From NCBI GenBank assembly GCA_007570785.1, contig ML664161.1, forward strand, positions 43,437,643 to 43,501,642: a stretch of 64,000 nt of DNA, read 5' to 3'. This DNA is from Antilocapra americana (lineage: Eukaryota; Chordata; Mammalia; Artiodactyla; Antilocapridae). Position 1 is the first letter of the stretch. Each line of letters begins with the position of its first letter. The position numbers and the translations under genes were made by a program. The notes under the pieces were generated by a model, which worked only from the letters and a program-made list of their open reading frames with translations, was not told the origin of the DNA and ran no database searches. This document shows positions 53,350 through 64,000 of the stretch, piece by piece.

Positions 53350-53990
53350 GATTCCCATATTTCATCAATTCTGGAAACTTTTCCTTCATTATAACCTGGG
53401 ATATGCATCTCTGACATTATCTCTATTATTATTCCCATAATTCCAGTTAGACATATATTCTACCTTCTCACATATCTTCTCTTTCTCTTTAATTTACCTC
53501 CCATATTTTCAATCTCTTTATTCCTCCCTGCTTTCAAAGTAATCTGAAAATATCTATCTTCGCATTCATTCTCTTTTTCATGTATAACAGAAACTTTTAA
53601 ATGCCAGTGGTTGTATTTTTCACTTATACAAGTTCTAATTGATTCTTTTCAATAAATATTCTTGATAATTTCTTGTCTTTTCAAGACTTTTATTTACATG
53701 CTATATTTATTTCTAATACCTGAAGTGTTTAAAGCTCTGATTCTGCTTCTTGATGTTTCTTTTGGTTTCTTCTCCTGACATCTTATTTCCTCATTTATTT
53801 TGTGATTTGTAAATTTTGAGCCACTGTTAATCAGAATCATAACTTTCAGGCCTGAAATCAAACTGCATGCCTTCAGAGAACATTTGTGTTTGCTCCCATC
53901 TGGCACCTACCGGGACTACCCAACTCAGATTATTTTGCATTCTCAGTTTGGGATTCTTCAGCTCATATTAATGATGAGATTTATAGACTT
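53350..53990 (-). repeat. Probable ancient L1 fragment
   Basis: CTTGATAATTTCTTGTCTTT and CTCACATATCTTCTCTTTC-type wording resembles the antisense of an old L1 5'/inter-ORF region. Weak match. Confidence 0.35.
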
Positions 53991-54308
53991 AAACCCAATG
54001 AGAGTGACTCATGGTTATGAAGTTCTCAGAAGAAATTTACCCTTTCACAATTCCCAAGAGTGAGTCAGGCAGTTGTATTTACTGGGCCTCCTTTGAGGGG
54101 GGCTTCTTTTTTCCTATTTTGTCTTTCCACCAAGGATGTCATCTTTGGGGAACACTAGCTTTAGGCAACAGTATTTGATCCTATTTTCCACCTCACTAAC
54201 ACCTTGAGATTTATTTCTTCTCTCCCAAATGTAGTTTTCTCCTATTTCTGCTTTCTTGTCATTTTTGGCCTCTAGGAATTTTCCTTTCTTGCCAATACAA
54301 CTATGCAT

Positions 54309-55190
54309 TTTTTAAAATATATAATTTTTCCAATTTTACATTCTTTTTTAGGTACTCTGCACCAGAAGGATTTTTTTAATATCCCGTATTCCATATTGCC
54401 AGAAACAGAACTTCTATTTTTCATTTAGTTAGCTATATCAGGTTTCCTCAGCCTTTTGAATTTACCAAACAGTAAATTTTAACAAAAAAAGAATTGACAG
54501 ACATAGACTGGCCAACTTTTTATTTTGTAAAGTAACATTTTAAAACAAACAAACAAACAAAAACCTAACTACCTCATACTAACATGATCATTTCATAGCA
54601 GAAATTTGGGCAGACAGATTATGAAAGAAACAGCATTCAACTTAACTTTATTTTGCATTTTGCTGAGATTGGTGACAACTCTGCAATACACCATCAGTGG
54701 CCCATGGACTAGCATTTGGGAACCACTAAGCTATGTCATATTCCTTAAAGATGAGTATCTGAAAATGTAAAATTTATTAACCAGAAGTTCCAACCACTAA
54801 CATCAAGTCAATGGCCAACCGAACTAATGCCACTAAATGTATTTGTTTGCAATTGAGCAAGTAACTCCCAATTTATAAAAGAAAGAAATAAAACAAGGGA
54901 TGTGAAGTTTAAATCTTGAGTTCCACCTAAACTGGAAAAATCGCTTAACCTCTTACCCTCAGATTCATCAGTCTGTGACAATAATTAATTATGCATTTGG
55001 ATATTCTGAAGACTAATAGGAGGAGGGGTTATTGACTTTTCTGTTATTCCCCTCTCTTACAAAATACAAAATGAATTCCCCCAAGAGAAGGAACTCCAAA
55101 TTCCACTCAACACAACTCTCTTTTCAATACGGATCTAGAATAGGCAATGTTTTCCATGGGTTCCTTTCATTCCTATTATGGAAGAAGTCT
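54309..55190. other. No gene recognised; possible hAT end near 54690-54735
   Basis: CATTTGGGAACCACTAAGC at about 54711 resembles a MER-type terminal repeat. The rest is unique AT-rich DNA. Confidence 0.35.
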
Positions 55191-55239
55191 GGGCCAGCTA
55201 AGACTTTCAGGAGAATAAAATATGTTAATAAGAGAGATA

Positions 55240-55345
55240 ACCCAATCAAAATGTAAACTCCACAGAAGCTGGGCCTTTTTTCATGGCTGTTTTTCCAGTA
55301 CCTATAACAATGCCTGGCATGTTGCAATTGTTCACTAAATGAATG
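55240..55345 (+). repeat. L2 3' terminal fragment
   Basis: CCAGTACCTATAACAATGCC, TGGCATGTTGCAATTGTTCA, CTAAATGAATGAA: the L2 3' end. Confidence 0.7.
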
Positions 55346-55376
55346 AAGAATAAGAAAACAAGCCAGAGCCCTATTT

Positions 55377-55393
55377 AAAAAAAAAAAAAAAAA
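55377..55393 (+). repeat. Poly(A) tract
   Basis: A run of A with no recognisable retrocopy attached upstream. Confidence 0.85.
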
Positions 55394-55769
55394 GAGCCAT
55401 AATAAAACTACCGCTAAGATGGGCCAACAGAGGTAGAAGACCTGTGTTCCACTCCGTAGTCTCGCCTTCCATCAACTCTCTTGCCCCTTCTCTTCCCTAT
55501 CCTCCCCACCAGGCAGTGCTTCTCCAAAGAGTTCTGCATAGGATCAGAGACAGAACCTGACTTGAGAGAAAACAGGCAGAATTAGATTCAATATGTTGAA
55601 CCACCTTTTCAGAGTCCTTGCAATCTGTGCACAAGTCTGTCATACAATAACTGTTGGTACTATGCTCAGTGCTGGCTCTGAAGGCCCGCAAGAGCATCCA
55701 TCAAATGCATTATGGATGGTCAGCTAAAAGCTATGAATAATAATACTAGTTAACATTCACTGAGCAATT

Positions 55770-55950
55770 TCATTATGCCAGGCTCCATACTAATAGCCTT
55801 ATATGGATTATCTCACTTAATTCTCAGAGCAACTCATCAAGTTAGGCACTATTTTTTCCCTGTTTTATAGATGATGAATCTAAAGCTTAGAAAGGTGCAA
55901 TAGCTCACCTGAGGTCACATAGCTAATACTCTGTCTGTGAAATCCATGCT
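55770..55950 (+). repeat. MIR SINE
   Basis: ATTATCTCACTTAATTCTCA, TTTTATAGATGATGAATCTA, CACCTGAGGTCACATAGCTA. Confidence 0.8.
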
Positions 55951-56477
55951 CTTCACTATGGCCCTAAAAAAATGCAGACTTTTATACCACTTCTGAGTCT
56001 TGATTATGGGTCCCATGTAAGCATATCCATATGATGTAATTTTTATTAAGTAAATCTATTTCATTTGATTTTTCTTACACTAGGATATAAGATAAAATAA
56101 ATATGAAAACAAAACCAAGACAAAAGTGAAAACAGAGTTAGAAGTGATTAGAGTAGAAAGAACAAAACTGCTCTTCTTTCTTTTGCTTTCATCTTCCTCC
56201 TCTAAACAGCTCTGTCTCATCTCTCCTCTCTTCTTTATCACTATTACCCTCTGATGTATTATCAATTTTTAAAAACCTTGACTGGATAACTTCTTAGCCC
56301 TGCCAGTTTTATTTATTTATTGGGCTGTGTCAAGTCCTAGTTGAAGAACGCAGGATCTTTCATTGTTTCACGTGGGCCCTCTAGTTGTGGCAGTGCAGGC
56401 TCATTTGCCCCGGAGGAAGTGGGATCTTAGTTCCCAGGCCAGGGAGCAAACTTGCATTCCCTACATTGCAAGGCAGA

Positions 56478-56479
<2 letters not shown>

Positions 56480-56526
<47 letters not shown>

Positions 56527-56536
56527 NNNNNNNNNN

Positions 56537-56585
<49 letters not shown>
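56480..56585 (+). repeat. (GT)n microsatellite with 10-N assembly gap
   Basis: GT units either side of N at 56527-56536. All Cys-Val and His-Thr repeat frames here are artefacts. True length is unresolved. Confidence 0.95.
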
Positions 56586-56586
<1 letters not shown>

Positions 56587-56599
56587 GGAGAAGACTCTT

Positions 56600-57260
56600 T
56601 TTTTTTAATATATATGTATAGTTTTTTTTTTTAATTTTCTTTACTTTATTGTGTTGGTTTTGCCATACATTGACATGAATCCGACATGGGTTTACATATG
56701 CTCCCCCTCCAGAACCCCCCTCCCCCCTCCCTCCCAATTCCCTCCCCCTGGGTCATCCCAGGGCACCAGCCCTGAGCATCAAACCTGGGCTGGTGATTGA
56801 TTTCACATATGATAATTAACATGTTTCAATGCCATTCTCCCATATCATCCCACCCTTGCCTTCTTCCACAGAGTCCACGAGACTGTTCTATACATCTGCG
56901 TTCCTTTTGCTGTCTCGCATGCTGGGTTCTCGTTACCGTCTTTCTAGATTCCATATATATGCGTTAGTATACTGTATTGTTGTTTTTCCTTCTGGCTTAC
57001 TTCACTCTGGATAATAGGCTCCAGTTCCGTCCACCTGAGTAGAACTGATTCAAATGAATTTTTTTTTTAATGCTGAGTAATATTCCATTGTGTATATGTA
57101 CCACAGCTTTCTTATCCATTCGTCAGTTGATGGGCATCTAGGTTGCTTCCGTGTCCTGGCTATTGTAAACAATGAGGCGATGAACATTGGGGTACACGTG
57201 TCTCTTTCAATTCTGGTTTCCTCGGTGTGTATGCCCAGCAGTGGGATTGCTGGGTCATAT
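56600..57260 (-). repeat. L1 ORF2 C-terminus and 3' UTR
   Basis: Frame 57325-57050 reads YDPAIPLLGIHTEETRIERD, ASLFTIARTRKQPRCPSTDE and LWYIYTMEYYSALKKK: the L1 ORF2 C-terminal region. It is followed on the minus strand by the 3' UTR with a G-rich tract (plus-strand CCCCCCTCCCCCCTCCCTCC, about 56715). Little decay; a relatively young copy inserted into the CHR SINE. Confidence 0.92.
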
Positions 57261-57409
57261 GGCAGATTCTTAATCACTGAACCACCACGGAAGTCCCTAT
57301 TATTATTTTTAAACTTCGCTATCACTGCAAAGTCTTCCTACCTGCTTTTGGCCCTTGCCATTCTATCGAGAAAAAAAGAAAACATGAGATTATTAGAAAA
57401 AAGATAAGC

Positions 57410-57620
57410 ACAATCTGATTGTGTCCATCCTCCCACCTTAAACCCTTTTCAGTGGCTTCCTTTTACCCTTAGGAGAAGGCAAAACTCCCTAATGGAGCCA
57501 GGAAGACCCTACCATCCCTCATGCTATCTCTCATTATTCCCAGTTCCATCACTTCTCCACCTCGGGGCATCTGACTCATCCTCCAGGCTTCTTGCCAGTA
57601 TATCACCATGCAGAGCACAC
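57410..57620 (+). repeat. L2 LINE fragment
   Basis: CTTTTCAGTGGCTTCCTTTT, TACCCTTAGGAGAAGG and CACCTCGGGGCATCTGACTC follow L2. Confidence 0.65.
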
Positions 57621-58751
57621 ACATGCCTACTGCATGACAGGGTTTAAACAGAGGTGGTTAAGTGAGAGAATAAAGGAATGGATCTAGGCGGGTTCACATG
57701 AACCTGAGTTTTCATTTTGAATCCTCCTGAATGATGAGAGTGGAGGTCTTTCACCTCCTGTCTCTACCATGATTGTCTCAGGATCCAGGTCAGACTGAGC
57801 CTCCAGGTGGGGGCTCATGACCCACTCTCACCAGGGAAGATAAAGGCAAGGCCTATCTCAGAAGGCAAGCTGCTCAGTAAGGTAATCAAAGTGAGTGATC
57901 TGTCTCTTGGGAAATCCTGAGGCTAAACTCAACCAACGAGCAGTCAGGACGCTGGGAAGACACTGGATGGCATGTGCTTAGTTCAGCATTGGCTCAATAT
58001 CATGACTTCTGGCAGATTAATGAGAATAACCAGGTGGCCATTCCTGGCTTCCTGCTCTCAAAATCTCAACATCTTTGTCTTCTGCTGAGACTCTGCTCCC
58101 TCTCTGAATTCTGTACACTTGTTACCCATTTCACATCTCCCTAATACTCTGTTGGCTATACCTGGCCCTTCCCAGCACATCCTCATCATCTCCAGCTCCC
58201 TCAGCCTCCCAAGTTCCCCGACATCCTTGACCCTTCAGGGCCAGAAGGATCCAATGGCCCATCCCCAAGTCCCTCATCTTGTTAATTAACACAGTGAGAG
58301 TTGGATATGTTCTTTGGGCTTTCTGTCTCCTCATAACACCTGGTTAGACATAGGAGGGAAATTTTCCTGCCACAGATACTAGAATTAGCTTGCTCCAGAA
58401 TTATTTTAAGCTCCTCTGAGTATGTCTTTCTGTGCTGAAGAGTCCAGAAAGCCAAAAACTACATTTCCAGATTCTCTCGCAGCTAGGATTCTGGGGAGAC
58501 TCAAGTCTCACTGAAGAAACTTGAAAGGAGGGAGACAGAGCATCCATCCATTTGCTGGCATGGATTAAGACAGGGTTAGCATATTCTAGAGCCAGCAGCT
58601 TCCCAATTAAGCAGTCCCCTACAACAGATGCTGATTATAATGAAGGTTTATATGACTTCAAGGGCTGGAATTATTTTTGGAAGTTCATCTTAGAGTCAGT
58701 TCTTCCAGCCCTCAACTAATTTTATAGCCACTAAATAACTGGTAATAATGT
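57621..58751. other. No gene recognised
   Basis: Unique-looking intergenic DNA; the minus-strand open frame 58131-58334 has no domain. Confidence 0.45.
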
Positions 58752-59045
58752 TGTTTTTGTTCAGTTGCTAAGTCATGTCTGACTCTTTGCAACATTATGG
58801 ACTGCAGCATGCTATGCTTCCCTTCACTATCTCCCAGAATTTGCTCAAACTCATGTCCATTGACTCAATGATGCCATCCAACCATCACATCCTCTATCAC
58901 CTCCTTCTCCTCCTGCCTTCAATCATTTCCAGCATAAGGGTCTTTTCCAGTGAGTCAGCTCTTCAAATCAGGTGGCCAAAGTATTGGAGCTTCAGCTTCA
59001 GCATCAGTCCTCCCAATGAATATTTAGCGTTGATTTCCTTGCATA
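58752..59045 (-). repeat. BovB LINE 3' fragment
   Basis: TTGTTTTTGTTCAGTTGCTA to CAATGAATATTTAGCGTTGA; fourth BovB piece in the window and the same orientation as the other three. Confidence 0.9.
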
Positions 59046-59152
59046 TTAGTGTCTGATAGTATTTCTGCTTAAATTAGTAAATTTAATAGAATGGTTTTTG
59101 TTCTATGAAACGGGAACCACCAATACAAAGCTCAAAGAATGAATTATAGGGA

Positions 59153-59385
59153 TTTAAATGGTGGTCCACTGGTTGGGAGTCCACCTGTCAATGCAGGGGA
59201 TGCAGATGTGAACCCTCCTCTGGGTACTAGGATCCCACATACACAAGGAGGCTGGGCCCATGTGCCACAACTACTGAATCTGCACACTCCCACTAGAGAG
59301 TAGCCCTCATGCAACTAAGGAAGGCCCACATACAGTAACAAAGACTCAGCACAGACAACAAAATATATTTTTAATAAAAAGGAAA
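59153..59385 (+). repeat. CHR-type SINE
   Basis: GGGATTTAAATGGTGGTCCA, TAGGATCCCACATACACAAG, GGCCCATGTGCCACAACTAC. Confidence 0.87.
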
Positions 59386-59559
59386 CAAACAAAAAAAGAG
59401 AACAAATTTTAAGCCTCTGGGGAACTAGGCAGAGACATGTTCTATCAATCTGGAGGCTTTGTTCCAGGCTCAGGCCATTTCACATCTGTGACCATTAGTC
59501 CCTGGGCAGCATCCTTGAGACACCACATAGCACATCACACTGTGCCCAGCTTTCAGAAA

Positions 59560-59972
59560 CTAAAGGATCATTCCCAGGAATGCTCACCCACCGGCAGTTC
59601 TTGCACTGTTGCTTCTAACTGCCTTTTTGCTACCCTTGACAACCAGTTTTGCACTTCCTCTCTTGTCTGCCTTATGAGTCAGCTCAAGGACTCTCCCAAA
59701 GAATTCCTCATTTCCCCTACTTCAGAGCCATGAAACAGTCTTAGCCACTTTTACCCATCACTTCAAATGTAAACAGGGACCCCTCTTCTGTGCCCCACAG
59801 CACTCTGTACACACTCCAACACAGACTTTGCCACATTGGCTTATAATTACCTGTTGACTTTTCTATAACTCCCACTACACTGTATCTGCATGAGAGTGAG
59901 GTCAGAGCCTGTTTTGCAAAGTATTGACTCCCAGTGCTGAACACTTGCTTTCCATCTAGTAGGTGCTCAACA
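59560..59972 (+). repeat. L2 LINE 3' fragment
   Basis: GAGTCAGCTCAAGGACTCTC, TATAATTACCTGTTGACTTT, CATGAGAGTGAGGTCAGAGC and TAGTAGGTGCTCAACAA. Confidence 0.75.
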
Positions 59973-59973
59973 A

Positions 59974-60188
59974 GGGCTTCCCAGGTGGCTCAGTGGTAAA
60001 GAACCCACCTGCCAACACATGAGGTGTGGGTTGGAAAGATCCCTGGGTTGGGAAGATCCCCTGGAGAAGGAAATGGCAATCCGCTTTAGTATTCTTGTCT
60101 GGAGAATCCCATGGATGGAGGTGCCTGGCAGGCTACAGTCCATGGGGCAGCAAAAGAGTTGGACACGACTTAGCAGCTAAACAACAAG
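59974..60188 (+). repeat. Bov-tA SINE
   Basis: GGGCTTCCCAGGTGGCTCAG to CACGACTTAGCAGCTAAACA. Confidence 0.92.
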
Positions 60189-61107
60189 AACAAAAACAGA
60201 GATGCTAACAAACAGTTCTATAATTTGTTAACAAATACAAAAATGTCTGGTTAAATGTAATTGTTTCTTGCTAAATCCCAGGGTCTTTCCCTAACTCTTC
60301 TGACTAAATCCTCAGCCTGACAACAAAGCACTGCTATAGGGAGAGAGAAAATTGCCAAAAGTTCACTGCTTAGGCAAATAGACTATTCTGAAATTGATCA
60401 ATCATATAAAAATTGCATAATTTCCCTTTTCTTCTTGGGAATGTCAAAATTCTATAAAAGTAAGTTATTTGCAATGCTTGTAAAGCCTTTTCCCCCAAGT
60501 TATGATTTCCTTGGGCTCAGAATTGAATATATCTCAATATTGTCTATTCAGGTATAATTATAGTGAGATTTCTGAAATGCAAAATAAAATTCTTTGACCG
60601 CATCAAAGTCCTCTTTGGCAGCTCCTTGTCTTGAAGATTGGCATTCACAGATCTCCAGTTGCGCCCATGTTCCTGCTCATAGCAACACACGAATGAATAG
60701 CAAATGGTGTCAGAAAAACAATCCTGAACACCTGTGTGTGTTTGTTTGCTTTTGGCATTTCATTCAACTGCTAGCTATAAATTAATTATCCCAGTCAAAA
60801 TTAATTCTCCCTCTTCTGTTGCCCAATAGTACTTTCTTTATGCTGCAATTATAGCACCTAGCAAATTTCTCCATGTCTTACAGAATAGAGTTCCCCAGTA
60901 TACCTTATTAGGGAACTACTACACCATTTATTCAAAGACTGGAAAAGAACAACAAACAACTGGAAGAGAACAACAAACCATCATTGAGACAAGGGTCCTA
61001 GATGGTTAGTTAGTTTCACTCACTAGTTAATGATTAGTTCTCACATACCAGGCTCAAAACACTTGGATTCAAATTTATACTACAGCATGTTATAAATGAT
61101 ATTCATT
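60189..61107. other. No gene recognised
   Basis: AT-rich unique-looking DNA. Confidence 0.5.
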
Positions 61108-61325
61108 ATCCCAATGGCTCAGCAGGTAAAGAATCCTGCATTGCAGGAGACAGAGGAGACATAGGTTTGACCCCTGGGTCGGGAAGATCCCCAGAGAAGG
61201 AAAATGGTAACTCACTCCAGTATTCTTACCTGAAAAATCCCATAGACAGAGGAGCCTGGAGGACTACAGTCCAAAGGGTCACAAAGAGTCAAACATGACT
61301 GAGCAATTAAGCACAGCACAGCACA
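61108..61325 (+). repeat. Bov-tA SINE
   Basis: CCCAATGGCTCAGCAGGTAA to GACTGAGCAATTAAGCACAG. Confidence 0.9.
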
Positions 61326-61384
61326 TTCATTCATATAAGCTGTAACTTCACCACACTGTTACCCAAAGAGTGTGTCTCTCACCA

Positions 61385-61500
61385 CTTGAGTCAGAATCAA
61401 GTGGGGTTAAAATTAATTAACATATGCAGATTCCCAGGCTCCATGGTCAAGGTACCTAGTCAGAAGTCCCATCTGGGAGAGAGGACAGGATATCCTAAGA
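61385..61500 (+). mobile_element. MER5-like DNA transposon fragment
   Basis: GAGTCAGAATCAAGTGGGGT, TGCAGATTCCCAGGCTCC and GTCAGAAGTCCCATCTGGG resemble the MER5 interior. Confidence 0.5.
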
Positions 61501-62910
61501 CACATGCTGGGACCCATCTATCTGACAGGCCACTATTTTTTCAGTCCTAGGCCTGTACATCATAGTTGTTCAGTAGATTGTTTCTGCAGCTCCTTCTTTT
61601 AAATTCTTTTGCCTACTGATGTTTGAGGACTACTGATTAACTATATAACACACCACAATAAAATAAATAAGTGTAGGTAATAAAATTATATAATAAATAG
61701 GTAACAAAATATTAATAAAGCTAAAAAAGAAAATAAGAGAGATAAGTATGAACAAAGTGTTAGGGAACATCAAAGTGTAGACAATCAATTTTGCATAGAA
61801 GGCTCCAGAAAGACATCATAAAATAGATTGTGGTTGAACTGGTTGACCAGAGTAGTCAATCAGAGAAGCAACACAAAAACACTGTGGGTGGAAGTGCATG
61901 AGCTGGCTTTCAGAGGGGAACTGCGTCTTGGGTGTCAGAGAGCAGCTAGTCTCATGATAGCTTGGAAGGCAGAGGGGCAGAGTGCTAGGGAGGGAAATTG
62001 GTAGGAGGTGAGGCTGTCATGACTGGGTCCACACCATGAGGCATCTGGGCCATGTGTGCCTTCCTCTGTGTTCTCAGAGCTGTAAGGGATCTCAAGAGGC
62101 AAACTGGCAGAGCTACAGTCTAACCCAGCAAGAGGCAGGGCTGCCCTCAGACCCAAAGCTTCCACATGCTAGGTCATTCCTCGATGTGTGGTTGTCCCTG
62201 GACAGCATCCAGGTGACCACTTTTGGTGATTTGGAGGCCTTTCTGTTTCATTAACCAGTCAAAGCATGGCCTTGTCTGGCTTATGACTTATCTGAAATGG
62301 AATCCCAGATGGGGCCATGGATTGCTTTCAGTGTTCACAGCTTTAAAACCCAATGGGAAATTCTGAGCAACCAATTTCCACCATGGGCAGAATTCAGCTC
62401 CCAGTATTTGAACATTTGTTCAAGCTTCAGAATGAAGAAAGTTGAGGGAAGACTGGCCACATTTGCTAAATAGATAGCAGATCTTAGGGGAAGGGTAGAC
62501 TCTCTTTGTCCCTATCTCCCAGTGGAGTATGGGAAGGGCCCTTCCTCTTCAGAAACATTCAGACTTTAATTGCAAAAAAATTAAGCAGGAGTGAAGCCTG
62601 CAGGAGGAAGGAAAAACCTTGCTGGACCACAAGAAAGGTGGGAAAGAACCCAAACGAAAGGGTTCCTCTGGACCTTTTCCCTGTGGCTATACTGAGAGAG
62701 GAAAGCACGATTATCAAGGTCCCACCACTTCACTCACCTTCTCATCAGCAAATTTCTGCCTCCAGTTGGGTCCTGTCCTTCCAATATCAAATAAAACAGC
62801 AAAGCATAGCCCTTTGCTCAACATCAGCCCTGAGCTTCATCTCTCCTGTAGAGAGGTCCACACTCAAAACAGTCCAGACCAACACTTGCCCAATCCTGAC
62901 CACACTCCTT
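61501..62910. other. No gene recognised
   Basis: Open frames 61935-62254 and 62506-62985 (159 codons, plus) carry no domain; the latter runs into the MIR below, so it is not a conserved gene. Confidence 0.4.
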
Positions 62911-62911
62911 A

Positions 62912-63100
62912 CACAAAGGGTCTCACTTAATCCTCCCAACAGTCTCATAAGGTTCACAGTCTTGTTATCTTCCCAGTACAAATGAGGAAGCTATGTCCCA
63001 GAGAGGTGATATCATCCACCATGGTTATCATCCATGGCAGAGCAGCAGAGCTGGGGTGTGAACTCAGGTCATCTGACTCCAGACTCATATGCTTAGCCTC
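62912..63100 (+). repeat. MIR SINE
   Basis: TCTCACTTAATCCTCCCAAC, AAATGAGGAAGCTATGTCCC and GAGCTGGGGTGTGAACTCAG. Confidence 0.82.
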
Positions 63101-64000
63101 TACAACATGCAGGTAGAAATGAAGTTTGATCATGAAAGTAACACAGGGTCATTATAGGAAATTTAGAAAAACAGAAAAATCACAAAAAGGAAATAAAAAA
63201 TCACCCACTATCCTAAAACTTCTTCCTTTGAGGAAAAGGGATAAAGTAAAAACTGAAAATTTCCTTCTTATTTCTGACTTCAGTTCTTGAAAGCTATCCA
63301 CTGTCCTTCCAGACTTTTTTCTTTTATGTTTAGAAATATGTGTAGGCATAAGCATCCACATACAGTGGTTTTTTAAATAATAAGGCTGTGTTTGCATGCA
63401 GCACATGATTATTTCGCATATTACTAAATATAAAATCTATTCAAACCTTTTAAAATAACTGAATGATTATCCACTGTCTGCTGAACCATAATTTATTCAA
63501 CCAGTGCTGTAATAAATATCTCTGTCTATATAGCTTTATGGGTCCAGGCTAGTAGTTCCATAAGACACACTGCAACAAGTGGCTCAGAGAACGCGTGTAT
63601 TTTTCAATGCTAATTGTCAAATTACCCAGTGGATCTTTAGGATGACAAAAAAAAAATGGGGTTGTTGGTAATAAATCTACATTATGTAATGAAAATTGCA
63701 CATGGCTTATTTAAGCATAATTGTATACAACACTGAATAAGTGACTTAAAGGGGTTTATACATTTCAAAGTCTTCCCTACTAAGAAACTGAAGAAATACA
63801 TTTGCTTGTTGTGGGTAAGAAAATGTGTCTCTTTTCGGGTTCTCTGGAATTCTCCTCTCAATCTAGCTTTGCTTTTGTCCCCTGAGTTCACACTTGGGTA
63901 TATCTTTCTTGTGTGCGTGCCTTGTTCACTGTTTCACAAAAATATACATTCTTGATACCCTCACGTGTTCAACGTGTACTCGAAACACCAAGTCTTTACC
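63101..64000. other. No gene recognised
   Basis: AT-rich intergenic end of the window with possible old L1-like wording near 63400-63560 (AATGATTATCCACTGTCTGC). Nothing firm. Confidence 0.4.

Larger units (their letters stand above)
56305..57298 (-). repeat. CHR-type SINE split by a microsatellite, gap and L1 insertion
   Basis: Left part 56305-56480 (ATTGGGCTGTGTCAAGTCCT to TACATTGCAAGGCAGATT); right part 57262-57298 (GGCAGATTCTTAATCACTGA to ACGGAAGTCCCT). GGCAGATT at the break occurs on both sides, as expected for a target-site duplication. Confidence 0.8.

Noticed and set aside
56381..56737. Cys-Val and His-Thr repeat frames on both strands
   Set aside because: Translation of a (GT)n microsatellite across an N gap.
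62506..62985. 159-codon plus-strand frame
   Set aside because: Runs into a MIR element and has no recognisable domain.

Overview
This window is ruminant nuclear DNA, almost certainly from a bovid. The main evidence is dozens of Bov-tA/Bov-A2 tRNA-derived SINEs, several copies of the BovB (RTE-type) LINE and ruminant L1 3' ends. Ancient mammalian repeats (MIR, L2, MLT1A, MER5A, old L1) lie underneath. I cannot tell cattle, bison, buffalo, sheep or goat apart from sequence alone.

Only one protein-coding gene is clearly supported. TIGIT, the T/NK-cell inhibitory receptor, is complete on the minus strand from about 24.0 kb down to 7.0 kb, in four coding exons: 23963-23900, 22674-22345, 19993-19887 and 7205-6975. 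The exons join in frame to 732 nt, which encodes a 243-residue protein. It has a signal peptide, one V-type Ig domain, one transmembrane helix and a cytoplasmic tail that keeps both the ITT-like and the ITIM tyrosines. Intron 3 is 12.7 kb long and carries most of the insertions inside the gene.

Two gene relics accompany it. A full-length processed copy of RPL21 sits in TIGIT intron 3 in antisense orientation, with an intact 160-codon ORF and 14-nt target-site duplications. At 50.8-51.2 kb on the plus strand there is a badly decayed C2H2 zinc-finger array, with stops, a frameshift and lost zinc ligands. Its position upstream of TIGIT and its opposite orientation match ZNF80 in human, so I read it as a ZNF80 remnant.

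Layout: 0-4 kb, L1 and BovB fragments; 4-7 kb, TIGIT 3' flank and likely 3' UTR; 7-24 kb, TIGIT; 24-50 kb, intergenic DNA dominated by L1, BovB, MLT1A and Bov-tA, with nested insertions at 29, 34, 38 and 46 kb; 50.8-51.2 kb, the zinc-finger relic; 51-64 kb, AT-rich repeats with no recognisable gene. Two microsatellites, (AT)n at 31.3 kb and (GT)n at 56.5 kb, contain 10-N placeholders and mark unresolved assembly.

I found no RNA gene, CRISPR, operon or novel multi-gene system. Most long open frames here are translations of SINE, L1 or BovB sequence. Repeat family names come from memory of the consensus sequences and have not been checked with a repeat search.
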